Positions 25,659 through 35,435 of a DNA stretch of 64,000 nt are shown piece after piece. The translations under genes were made by a program, and so were the position numbers. A model generated the notes under the pieces. It searched no databases. It saw only the letters and a list, made by a program, of their open reading frames with translations, and was not told where the DNA came from. Position 1 is the first letter of the stretch; every line of letters begins with the position of its first letter. The DNA lies in contig NC_092041.1 of the NCBI RefSeq assembly GCF_003086295.3, positions 100,217,827 to 100,281,826 on the forward strand, given 5' to 3'. The DNA comes from Arachis hypogaea (lineage: Eukaryota > Streptophyta > Magnoliopsida > Fabales > Fabaceae).

Positions 25659-27189
25659 TTTATTTTAGGGTAAAGTATACTTTTTATTCTTAAAGTTTGC
25701 TAAAAGTTTTAAAAATATCCCTAAATTTTGATTTGTTTCAATTTTGTCCCTCAAGTTTTCGATTTGTATCAATTTTACTCTTATTATTAATTTTTTGATA
25801 ATTAATATTTTCTTTCCAAATATACCCCTCCCTTATACCTATCATCATCATCATCATCATCACAACCCTCTGTCTCTCTTTCTTTCTTTCTCTTTTTTCA
25901 TTCTCACGGTCATCTCCACCACCATCATCATTATTGAGTAACCACTGTCAACCTCCTCCTTTCTCGTCGCCTGCCAAACCGTACCCTTCATTCTCCTACT
26001 TTCTCCTTTCTTCTCCGACTCTCCATCTCCATTACCACCATCTTTGTTGAGCCCCAATCTTCGATGACCAACACCCTTTTTCTTCTTCTTCGCATAAATC
26101 CAACAACAATGAAGCCATCGCTCTTCCTCCTTCTCTGTTAGCAAACCCAGCCTCATTAATTATTAGTACTAGTTGGATCAATATTTTTTTTTGTTTCTAG
26201 ATTTCACACAAAGTAAAGCAAAATCTTTTTGCTGCCACACCAACCTGAAACCCTGATCCCAACAACAAAGTTTCTTCCTTTCAATATTACTTGTATTATG
26301 CCTCATTGAAAAATTAATAACACAAAAAATAAATGACAAAGAACCAAATATAATCCATTTCAATACACTTCTTCACATTTCTCAAAATGCCAACATCCAA
26401 AATAAACAAATTTATCATCATGACCATGATCATACTCCAATCTCCTCTCCTCTTCCAAAAAAAATTAAAAAATAAAAAAAAAGAGAAAATAAGAAGAGGA
26501 GGAGGATGAGAGAAAAGACCACATTTTTAAACACCTGCATCATCAAAAAGTATGATTTTTTTTAAACTTCATTGTTGGACAAAAATACATACTTTTTGAA
26601 ATTTCATTGAACATATTGAGGGTGAAAAGTGGTAAGAGCATTGCTAGAGGGATCCCTGTGAGAAGAGCTCCTCCAAAAATCAGTTCTATAGAACCTATCC
26701 CACATCTCATTCTCTGTTTGCTAACAGAGAAAAAGGAAGAGCGATGGTTTTATTGTGTCTGGGTTTGGGCGAAGAAGAAGAAAAAGGGTGGTAGTTATCG
26801 AAGATTGGGGCTCAACAGAGATGATGGTGATAGAGATGGAGAGTCGGAGAAGAATGGAGAAAGAAGGAGAATGAGGGGTTTGGCCGGCGACGATGAAGGA
26901 GGTTGACAGTGGTTGCTCAATAATGATGATGGTGGTGGAGAGAACTGTGAAGATGAAAAGAGAGAAAGAAAGAGAAACAGAAGGTTGTGATGATGATGAT
27001 GATGATGGGTATAAGGGAGGGGTATATTTGGAAAGAAAAATATTAATTATCAAAAAATTAGTAATAATGGTAAAATTGATGCAAATCGAAAACTTGAGGG
27101 ACAAAATTAAAACAAATCAAAACTTAGAGATATTTTTAAAATTTTTAGCAAACTTCAGGGACAAAAAGTATACTTTACCCTTTATTTTA
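25659..27189. mobile_element. Long-TIR MULE-like element, TSD TTTATTTTA
   Basis: TTTATTTTA occurs at 25659-25667 and 27181-27189. Between them (25668-27180, 1513 bp) the ends are inverted repeats of about 480 and 460 bp, beginning GGGTAAAGTATAC and ending in its reverse complement. The arms contain a mirrored (ATC)n tract, a CT-rich tract and a GAAGAAGAAGAAAAAG stretch. The middle (about 26160-26710) is unique and codes for nothing I recognise. Long TIRs plus a 9-bp TSD suggest a non-autonomous Mutator-type element. The open frames in the arms are low-complexity by-products of the simple repeats. Confidence 0.87.
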
Positions 27190-27308
27190 CATAACAAATA
27201 AAACACAATAATAACAATATCTTACGCATATTAATTTGTCTTTGACATAACATAAGCATTCAAAATCAACAAAAAAATTATAATACAGTAACATTGAATT
27301 TGGAGCAG

Positions 27309-27980
27309 CTAGGCTGCCTTTGTTTCTGAGAACAAAACAAGACAAGACACTGATAATAAGATATAAAAAATAGAGATACAAAATTTTGTATTCTTATATT
27401 CTGTTTGGTGATAAACTAGATCAAATTATAAAAATCTATTTTATTTTCATTTTCTTCATTCAAAAATTTTGAGACGAAAAATATAATGATAAAAAATTAT
27501 AGAGAAAAAACCTTAAACAGCGCCTAACAATTATTTCGAAAGACAACGAGGCCCTTGACAAAAAAATACCCAATCCGGCCCCTGAGATTTACTTTTATGG
27601 GACTGATTAGCCCTTGTACCAAAAAAAATCAATGTTATTTTTTTTTTTGGCACAGGGGCTAATCAGTCCCAAAAAAGATCAGGGGTAGAATTGGGTATTT
27701 TTTTTGTCAAGGGCCTCGTAGTCCTTTCGAGATAATTATCAAGGGTCGGGTGGAGTCTTCACTCAAAAATATAATTATAAAAAATTAACAAGAATAATGA
27801 AAGAAAAATAAAAGATAAATTATATTTTTTGTTAGTGTTTCTATGTCTTTCATGTTAGGATGAATATAAAATATACTAATTTAATGTTTCTAGATACATT
27901 ATCTTTTTCCATGAAACACAATTTTATATTTTTATATCTCTATCTCAGTATTATGTCTCTATCAACAAATACAACCCTTA
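27309..27980. mobile_element. Harbinger/Tourist-like TIR element with nested palindromic MITE
   Basis: The left end GGCTGCCTTTGTTTCTGAGA (27312) and the right end (about 27977, reverse complement GGGTTGTATTTGTTGATAGAGA) are similar, and the next 60 bp (AGATATAAAAAATAGAGATACAAAATTTTGTAT against its counterpart) are also inverted copies. The flanking triplets are CTA and TTA, which would be an imperfect 3-bp TSD. Class assignment is tentative. Confidence 0.45.
27520..27765. mobile_element. Palindromic MITE of about 240 bp
   Basis: The left arm (AATTATTTCGAAAGACAACGAGGCCCTTGACAAAAAAATACCCAAT..., about 27528-27625) is repeated in inverse orientation at about 27645-27755, so the strand can fold into one long hairpin. 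It lies inside the Harbinger-like element, so it inserted later. No clear TSD was found. Confidence 0.7.
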
Positions 27981-28419
27981 GCAGTAAAGGCAGACATGGA
28001 TGAAGACAAGTGACGGTAGCGACAACAATAAAAAGGAAAAAAGAGAGGGAGCTGCCAATGTTGTAAATAGGGTGGAAAGGAGCAACGACATAGCAAACAA
28101 GTAGAAGGTGGTAGAGGGTATCGCAAACCAACTAAATATGGCGATGATGGAAGAGGACGACTGTGTTGCAAAAACAAAGATGGAGTGGACAAGAGCTCTG
28201 CAAAAACATGGAGGATCAAACTCCTTGAAGTAAAAAATGATAAAGTGAAAAAGTGAGAGTCTAATTAGTCTTAAAAATTACAAGCTAAATGATGATTAAT
28301 ATAACTTCTTCCCACGGGTATTGAGTGGAGTAATTTAATCTAATTTGTTTGATCATCGAACTACGATCAATTTGATTATTATACTATAATGGTTTTATAT
28401 TTTATATAAACATTCATAA
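27981..28419. other. No gene seen
   Basis: Short spacer between two transposons. A moderately GC-richer part (27985-28230) has open frames on the minus strand without recognisable domains. Confidence 0.4.
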
Positions 28420-29292
28420 TTGATTATTGGTTTAATTATTTTGTTGGTTCTTATAATTTTATCAAATTTTTAATTAGGTCTCTGTTTATACTTTGATCCA
28501 ATACAATGATCAGGCCCAATTAAGCTAAAAAGGCCCAATTCAAAGAGTTGGCCTTCACTAATCCATCCGATCGGATTCGACATGAGTTGACAAGTGACAC
28601 TTATTTAAATAAGTAACAGCCTCCTAGAATCTCTCATCCACTTCTAGAAAAGAGATCCCAACAACCCTAAGATAAAGGGACGGTTATCCACCATCAGAAG
28701 TGGAACTACTTTAGCGGTGGTTATTGGTCCATCACCTACAAATACACTGATATACTTAGGTAAACCCAAGTTCCAATACACTTAAAATATGCTTAACTCC
28801 TTATTGACTTAGGCATCGCAGTGTCTTGCAGGTACCACCTTCCATCCATCCAGACATACAATCGGACGGCGGCTCCCTGACGTAGGACAAGTCGAAGACC
28901 ACCTTCCTTGAACATTTGGGCCTCCCACACAAGATTAAACTCCATCCGGTTCTAGGTACGTCCCGGAACAGTCCCTATACTTTTTTTCTTTCAATTGGGT
29001 CCCTATACTGCTTTTAATTTTGTAATTACATCCTTCTCATGTTAAAAATGTTAAAATTAACATAATATTTTTACCAAAATATATGCGGTCAAATATTTAA
29101 TTAAGTTTTTAACAATAAATACCTTCAATTTGCGAAGAAATATTTAGTTAACTCTAATAATTTTTACACTAGTAAGGATTTAATTACAAAATTAAAGCAG
29201 TGTAGGGATACAATTGAAAAAAAAGTATAAAGACCTAATTAAAAATTTAATGAAACTATAAGAACCAATAGAGTAATTAAACCTTGATTATT
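28420..29292. mobile_element. MULE-like TIR element, TSD TTGATTATT, with nested 481-bp insertion
   Basis: TTGATTATT is found at 28420-28428 and 29284-29292. The element (28429-29283) starts GGTTTAATTATTTTGTTGGT and ends with the inverse (AACCAATAGAGTAATTAAACC). The left arm is interrupted after TATACTTT (28487-28494). The arm resumes at a second TATACTTT (28976-28983) and pairs again with the right arm (CTTTCAATTGGGTCCCTATACTGC against its inverse near 29190-29222). The 481 bp in between (28495-28975) is thus a later insertion. It resembles an LTR fragment but has no certain TG...CA ends. Confidence 0.82.
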
Positions 29293-29465
29293 TGCTAATT
29301 TACTTTTCAGTATTACATAACATTCTTATACAAAATACTTAATGATACATGTCTTTAAAAACCAACAAAATAGACCATTATATTAAGGCTTGTCCGGTAA
29401 AACTTATTTAAGATGAGTTTGTGTTTTTTAAAGTACAAGTTTTTTATTTTATGTTGTTTGTCAAA

Positions 29466-30422
29466 TTAAAAAGATGGTTAAGTACGATTTTGGTTTCTAA
29501 CATAGAGGCCGAAAATTTATTTTGTTTTTAGCCTTTTTTCGCTACAAAATGATCCCAAAGGTTTCAATTTGTTTTAAAATCGTCCTTCAAACGATAATAC
29601 CCTTCCCCCTTCTTCCCCAAATCAACCAAAAGCGAAGCTGAACCCAAAAGCTGAAGCTGAAACAGAAGCAGAAACAACACTAATGAACTCAAAACTCAGA
29701 AAATCTTCATCATCATCAAAACTCAGAAAATCATCATCTGAACTCAAAAGAACAACAACAAAAGCAGCTAGAAGCAAAAGAATAACAATAACAAAAGAAT
29801 AACAAGAATTCAGAATTCAGAAAATCATCATCATCATTATCAAAATTCAGAACCCACAACTCAGAAAACAAAAATTCATAACTCAGAACTCAGAAAAATC
29901 AATCGATAATGGAATCAGAAGAACAACAACAACAACAACAAAAGAACAAAAACCAAAAGAATTGATAATCAAAAGCAGAAGCAGCAGAACCAGAAGAAAC
30001 CAGAAACTGGCGAGGAGCAGCGACGATCGGCGGCCAAGCGAGGAGGAGGAACAGAAACGGCAAGCGGCGCGTGACGTCCACCCTCGCGGATCTGCTGCAT
30101 CGACGTCAAGCCAGAAAGAGGAGCAGCGGTGGCAGTGGCAAAGAGCGGCTGCGGCGGTGAGGACCCTTCCCCTCTCCCCTCTTCTCCCTTCGCGTTTTTC
30201 CTTTCCCCTTTCCCTTTTACGCTTTTTCTTTCCTTTTTTTATTTTTTATTTTTTTTAGTTAGGGGTAAAATAGTAATAAAAATAAAAAATTTGATAAAAA
30301 TGACGATTTTAAAACAAATTGAAACATTTGGGACCATTTTGTAGCGTAAAAAAGGCCAGGGACAAAATAAATTTTCGGCCTCTACATTAGAAACCAAAAT
30401 CGTACTTAACCCTTAAAAAGAT
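29466..30422. mobile_element. MULE-like TIR element, TSD TTAAAAAGAT
   Basis: TTAAAAAGAT at 29466-29475 and 30413-30422 flanks a 937-bp element. The ends GGTTAAGTACGATTTTGGTT and AACCAAAATCGTACTTAACC are inverted copies over about 110 bp (left 29476-29585, right about 30303-30412). The inside has AACTCAGAAAATC-type direct repeats and CAA/CAG-rich DNA (29640-29990), followed by a GC-rich block (30000-30170) unlike the surrounding AT-rich DNA. The GC-rich block might be captured host DNA, but I recognise no protein in it. Confidence 0.85.
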
Positions 30423-33020
30423 CGTAAGCTTGTACTTTTAGCTTTTGAAGATATGTATTTTTAAAAATATTTAAGATAAAACATTTTAAAGTTAAAAAAT
30501 TTAATTAATTTTTAAGTTTATCTCTAACATTTATATTTAGGTAAATTCTACTCAATTCTCTCTTAAATAAAGAATAAATTGTCCTCTATAATAAATCTAA
30601 TAGTTATTGAATGAAATGAATTAGATCGTGAAGATGATTAATATTAATTCTTAATTTAACTTAAATTTTGTCAACTAAACTAATTAATTATAATAAGACC
30701 ACCTGAACTTCATACCTACAAAATTACAGAATTCTTATATCAACTTTACTGACAACTATGAAATTTACCCTTACTCAATTAACACTTTATCTATCCCATC
30801 AAAAATTAACACTTTATCTACTTTTTTTTTTTGTTATTTTAAATTTGTGATTCGGCCTTTTGATTTTCTTTTCATTTGTTCTTTTTAGTTTTTAGAGTTT
30901 TTTTTGTATAGTTAGATATAATTAATATATATGTTGTTTTAAAAAAGTAAAAAAGTTATAAAATAAGATTTTTTTTGTAACTCATATAATTTACAAAAAA
31001 ATTATATTTAATTAGTTTAATTAATTATCAAAACTCAAATTAAATTAAGAGTAAATGTTAACCATGATGATATAATTTATTTCATCTAATAATTATTAGA
31101 CATGTTATAGGAAATAACTTACCTTTTATTTGAGAGAAAATTGGATAAAATTTACCTTATATCTATTATAATATTTTTAAATTTTAAAAATTATTTTATC
31201 AACTGCAATTATTATTATTTGTACTTATTAAAATTTATTTTTATTTTAATTTATCAAATATAAATACTATAATTTTTTAAAAATATCTTTTAATAACTAA
31301 TTTTTATAAGTTACTTTTAAAAATTAAAAATTTTATTAAACCACATCTAAATCAACCTAAACTTTCATCGTTCGTTATATTATTAATATTACTATATTTA
31401 TCACCAATTGCATTATTTAAACATAACATAATTTGAGGATTTAATACTATCAGATTTTTTTAACATTTTCAGTAATTAAATTTAGAATTAAAACCTCCTT
31501 AATAAATAGGGCATTGCTATGTCAAATCTCTACAAAATAACAAAGTATTTTTCTTCCTGGTAATGGAGAATGAGAGCTTTTTTGTTTTTTTAAACGAAGA
31601 ATGAGAGTTATATCTACGACTACCATCCACACACAAAAAAAATAGATGTCAAAGCAGCAAAATGTCAATGGACACGAAAGCCCAACACCTCGATTATCAT
31701 CATTGACAAAATGTCCATGGACGTGAAATTAACAATGTGCTCAACATATAGAACCCCCTACCATCACACGAAGACACGAGATGGTGTTGGTAGTAGTGGT
31801 GGTTTGTATGAGGGTAGGATGATCATTTTCATAGGATTGTTATTTGTATGTTATGACATATATTTAACTACCAAACAAATTATGTTTCATTACGTCTATT
31901 TCACCAAACGCAGCCTACGTTCACACAACTTTAGCCATCTATCATACAAAATACTTGTTATGTAAGCTCCCATCAATATTATTTATATAGAGTAGCATGA
32001 CAACTAATTTGTTACTTCACTTGCATTGTTCCACAAATTTGAAATTTTTCCTTATACAAATTCCTTAAACAACAGTGCCGCATAAATCAGATTCAACAAC
32101 AATCTCATAACCCCATATCGAATTCCACCACCACCAACAGCAATAACACCAAAAACAACCATCCTCTCGTAACATATGTCAAAATCAGATTCAAAAGAGA
32201 ACTTTAAAATCAGAATAGAAAAGAGAATAGTGGGACATAGAGGCGACACAGCAGCACAGAACTGGCACAGAGGCGGTGTGGCGAGCACAGGGAACTAAGG
32301 CGGCATGACGGACCATCGGCGTGCACAGGGAACAAGGCGCAATAACCACAACCTCGGTGTAACGCCGCTTTGGGACGTTGCCGTGTGGCACAGCCGCTGG
32401 CGACGGAAGAAGTAGAGCCAGACAAGGCACGAGGCACGGCACATCGGTTTGCCAGAGGGAGAGGGGGAGAGAGAGGGGGGAGGGGGGGATGAATTGCATT
32501 TCAAGGGATAGGGTTTTATTTTATCTTAAGTACAAGGGGGGGATGAATTGCATTTCAAGGGATAGGGTTTTATTTTATCTTAAGTACAAATAGAGATATT
32601 TTGGTAACTTCAATCATTTCAGTCTCTGCTTTTATCTCAAACCAAACAGGATACTAAGACATAACTAAACACAACACTTAAACTTACCGCAGCTGTTCAG
32701 AAAAAACCCTACAGAACATCAAAGGAACTCAAACAAAAGCTCCAATATTCTCCTCACCAAAAGCCAATTAAGCAATTTTCTACTCATACAATATGCAATA
32801 AAATGAATTGTTTCGAATTTTTGTTTAAAGAAATCCTCAACCATCTATTCCTTAAGAGAAATAGAAAGAATATAAAGAGTGCAGAGTAATCTCCATCAAA
32901 CAACCATTATTGAACAAAATAAAAAGTGGCATATATAACACAAAATCGTTAGGCATATAACAAGATCGGGAGGCATATAACACAGCAACCAATTAGTTTA
33001 AATATGAACTATACTAAAGA
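30423..33020. other. Gene-free stretch with decayed transposon ends and a GA/GC-rich patch
   Basis: 30423-31690 is AT-rich without features. 31690-32650 has a GC-rich patch with open frames on the minus strand (32050-32500), but they lack any recognisable domain and overlap each other in different frames. CCAAACGCAGCC (31904) and CCAAACAGGATAC (32641) resemble the ends of Harbinger/hAT-type elements. I do not call a gene here. Confidence 0.4.
32482..32591 (+). repeat. Tandem duplication, period 54 bp
   Basis: The unit GGGGGATGAATTGCATTTCAAGGG...TCTTAAGTACAA is present twice back to back, with ATGAATTG at 32489 and 32543. The copies look identical apart from the length of the G run, so the duplication is recent or an assembly artefact. 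Confidence 0.9.
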
Positions 33021-33668
33021 TGCACTTCATACAGTTTCAGACAATGTATCATTCTGAGCCATCTGAAAATAATATAGAAACGGTGAAACAAATATTCTTC
33101 GGATAAAAAATAATCTATCCACTTAATTATTTTCAGTCATAAAAGGATTATTAAAGTTTATTGGCTTTTAACTCCAAGAGAAACATAATTAACAGATAAT
33201 TGTTTGACTTTGCTTAGTATTCTCTTTCATTGTTTTGTTCTGTAATTCTCATAGGTGAGTTATGTTTCTTCTTGAAGTTAATGATCTGCCATGGAAGTAC
33301 GCCAAATACTTGAAACTTAAAAGTTATATCTATATACAGAATTTTGTTAAAATTGCTCATAATCTTACTATGACAGAATAAGAACAAGCCAAACAAACAA
33401 TAACGTTGAAACTAAGCTGCAGGGAAATCAAAATTGAAAGATTGTCAAATTGGTCTCTTGTGAACAAGCTCATAATCTTACTATAATCTTTTACTACAAG
33501 CCATCCATTTTGCTTCCCTTTCCTCCAACTCCCAAACACAAAATTCTTGAATCAATGGAGATAAATATATATCATAAAATACTAAACTGCCATCAACCTA
33601 AACATACCAAAATAAAATCAAAATGCCAGAATCCAAAAAAACAAAAAAGCAACCAAGATATATTATAC

Positions 33669-34841
33669 CTAGGAGGACGACGAGCTATTTGCTTGACATA
33701 ATAACTTAGCCTGTTCAGCATAGAATTCAGCTATCTCCGCATACAATTTATTTTCAGCATCTTCGAACTTTCTCCACTTAGCCTCGATCTCTTCCCTCTT
33801 TGAGACTCCAAGCAACTCTATTCCCTTTCTAATATAGTCTTCACCGAAAGGCTTACCAAAAGTCCCATCATATTTCAACATTGAAGTCAAAGCTAAACTA
33901 GTCCCAGACAATTCATTAATCCTTGAATCCAAAGGTTCAGAATTCACCGCCTTCTTGGGGGTACTCTCCCCAGCCTTCTCATTATTAACCTTATCCTTTT
34001 TCGAAGCTTCGTTGCGCACTGTTTTACCGCCCCGGCCATCGTGGCCCCAAACATTCTTTCCCAACTGAAATGCTTCCAACTCGTGCGGCTTTAAAGTTGT
34101 CCCCTTGCCGCTCTTCTCTTTGGCTAGATTGTTCTCAAACTTCTTCTTCAGCCGGTGGATCTTATCCTTCAATTGGTTGCATGATGCATTTGACCCAATC
34201 AAATTCGATCCCTTCAAGAAATCGTAAAATTCTTCAGCGCATTTATAGGGTTCCTTCCCTGTTTTTGCGATGAACTCAGCCAGGCCTTTCAAGATACCTA
34301 TCTCATCTTTCTCGCTGAAAACCCTCTGAAAGAGGGATTTCGAAACGTCACGTGATTTCTTCGAATCCTCTTCGTCAGAGGCCGCGTGATCCTCCTGTGC
34401 CTTCTTCCCACGTTTAGCTTGCTTCGAGTGATCGATACTGTTCTTGGCTGCTCGCTTTGACCCGGATTTGGCTTGACTCACAGCAGACGAAGGTGGAGAC
34501 TTCAACTTTGAAGAGGATTTAGCGTTTTTCGATAGAGCCTCTGGCTCAGGCTCGGGCTCGGGCTCGGGCTCGGACTCCGGTTCCGGCTCCGGCTCCGGCT
34601 CCGGCTCCGAATCGTCTTCAGAAGAAGACGAGGGTTTGGAAACCACTTGCGGTTGAGGCTTCCTGGGAAGCAGCACGTGCTTGTCACGTTCATCTTCGCC
34701 TTCATCGGTGTCTTCGTCTTCCTCAGATGAAGTTGCTTCATCCTCTTCCTCGCTGCTATCTTCTTGTCCGGGTTGAGGCTTTGGAACCTGCAGTTCGTCG
34801 TCAGAGTCTTCGGGAGGAGCGACATGCTTCGGCTTCCCCAT
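33669..34841 (-). CDS. GeBP/STOREKEEPER family transcription regulator (DUF573)
   Basis: An intronless 390-aa frame starts at ATG 34841 (CCATGG context) and stops at TAG 33671. Residues 1-165 are disordered and very acidic, with an EP-repeat tract (about 79-100), Ser runs and Lys-rich stretches that could serve as nuclear localisation signals (SGSKRAAKNS, KQAKRGKKAQ). The DUF573 DNA-binding domain spans about 170-265 (FSEKDEIGILKGLAEFIAKTG, CNQLKDKIHRLKKKFENN, ELEAFQLGKNVWG). The C-terminal third (about 315-385) has the conserved FGEDYIRKGIELLG and a heptad-like helix that dimerises in GeBP proteins. The family acts in the nucleus; Arabidopsis members affect cytokinin response and trichome genes. 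The domain order and length are complete, so it is probably functional. The paralogue identity (STKL1-like or other) is open. Confidence 0.93.
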   Translation of the reverse strand: MGKPKHVAPPEDSDDELQVPKPQPGQEDSSEEEDEATSSEEDEDTDEGEDERDKHVLLPRKPQPQVVSKPSSSSEDDSEPEPEPEPEPESEPEPEPEPEPEALSKNAKSSSKLKSPPSSAVSQAKSGSKRAAKNSIDHSKQAKRGKKAQEDHAASDEEDSKKSRDVSKSLFQRVFSEKDEIGILKGLAEFIAKTGKEPYKCAEEFYDFLKGSNLIGSNASCNQLKDKIHRLKKKFENNLAKEKSGKGTTLKPHELEAFQLGKNVWGHDGRGGKTVRNEASKKDKVNNEKAGESTPKKAVNSEPLDSRINELSGTSLALTSMLKYDGTFGKPFGEDYIRKGIELLGVSKREEIEAKWRKFEDAENKLYAEIAEFYAEQAKLLCQANSSSSS

Positions 34842-34877
34842 GGAAACTCGGAAATGAAGAGGGAAAATGTGTTTGGA

Positions 34878-34942
34878 TTAGGGTTTGTGTTGGGTTCACT
34901 CTGTGGACTGCGGCTTACTGGCGTTATATATATATATATATA
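34878..34942 (-). promoter_or_regulatory. TATA box and telo-box of the GeBP gene
   Basis: Read on the minus strand, a long TATA run (34942-34925) lies about 85-100 bp before the ATG. About 40 bp further is the telo-box AAACCCTAA (34886-34878), near the expected transcription start. Telo-boxes near the start are typical of plant genes for translation and cell proliferation. The TATA repeat is also a microsatellite, so its length may vary between lines. Confidence 0.6.
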
Positions 34943-35435
34943 GACAGCAATCTCGCGAATTTTAAAAGCATGGTTAGTAAAGTATAATTAAGTATTTTTT
35001 AATCTTCAAATAAAAAATTAAAAAAGACAGCAAAAAAATAGAATAAATTATTAAAACAGTATCTGAAAATTTATATCAACGATAAAAATAATTCAAAAAA
35101 TATTCACGATAAATAAGTTACTATATATTAAATTAAATATATATTTTAAAAAAATTAAAATCTAAGTATGATGTAATTTTTTGTAAGTATTACTAGAAGA
35201 ATGAAATTTTATTCTTAAATTTTGATAATTTTATGTGAAGTAAATTTTTTTAAAATATTTTATTGTAAATGACCACATTATTTTAAAAAATAAAAAATAT
35301 ATATAGAGATCGAATTTGGTATTGAATTTTTTTGTACATCTTTTAAATATTTACTAAAATCTTGTTGAAAAATTTTGGATGAAATAAAAAAGTTATTTGC
35401 TAAATAGAATTTTTTTTGGTTATTTATTAAAAATA
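34943..35435. other. AT-rich upstream region of the GeBP gene
   Basis: About 490 bp of AT-rich DNA between the GeBP promoter and the first repeat of the nested cluster. No gene or repeat recognised. Confidence 0.5.

Noticed and set aside
25860..26156. 98-aa Lys/Glu/Gly-rich minus-strand frame and its mirror at 26607-26906
   Set aside because: Both arise from CT/GA tracts of the transposon arms and have no domain.
29899..30344. Open frames in the GC-rich block on both strands
   Set aside because: Low-complexity composition, different frames, no family match recognised; only noted as possible cargo.
32050..32504. Three overlapping minus-strand frames (Cys/Pro/Ser-rich)
   Set aside because: All in different frames over the same DNA; composition effect of a GC-rich patch.
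34502..34825. 107-aa minus-strand frame within the GeBP gene
   Set aside because: Out-of-frame reading of the repeat-rich GeBP coding sequence (RSRSRSR run from EP codons).
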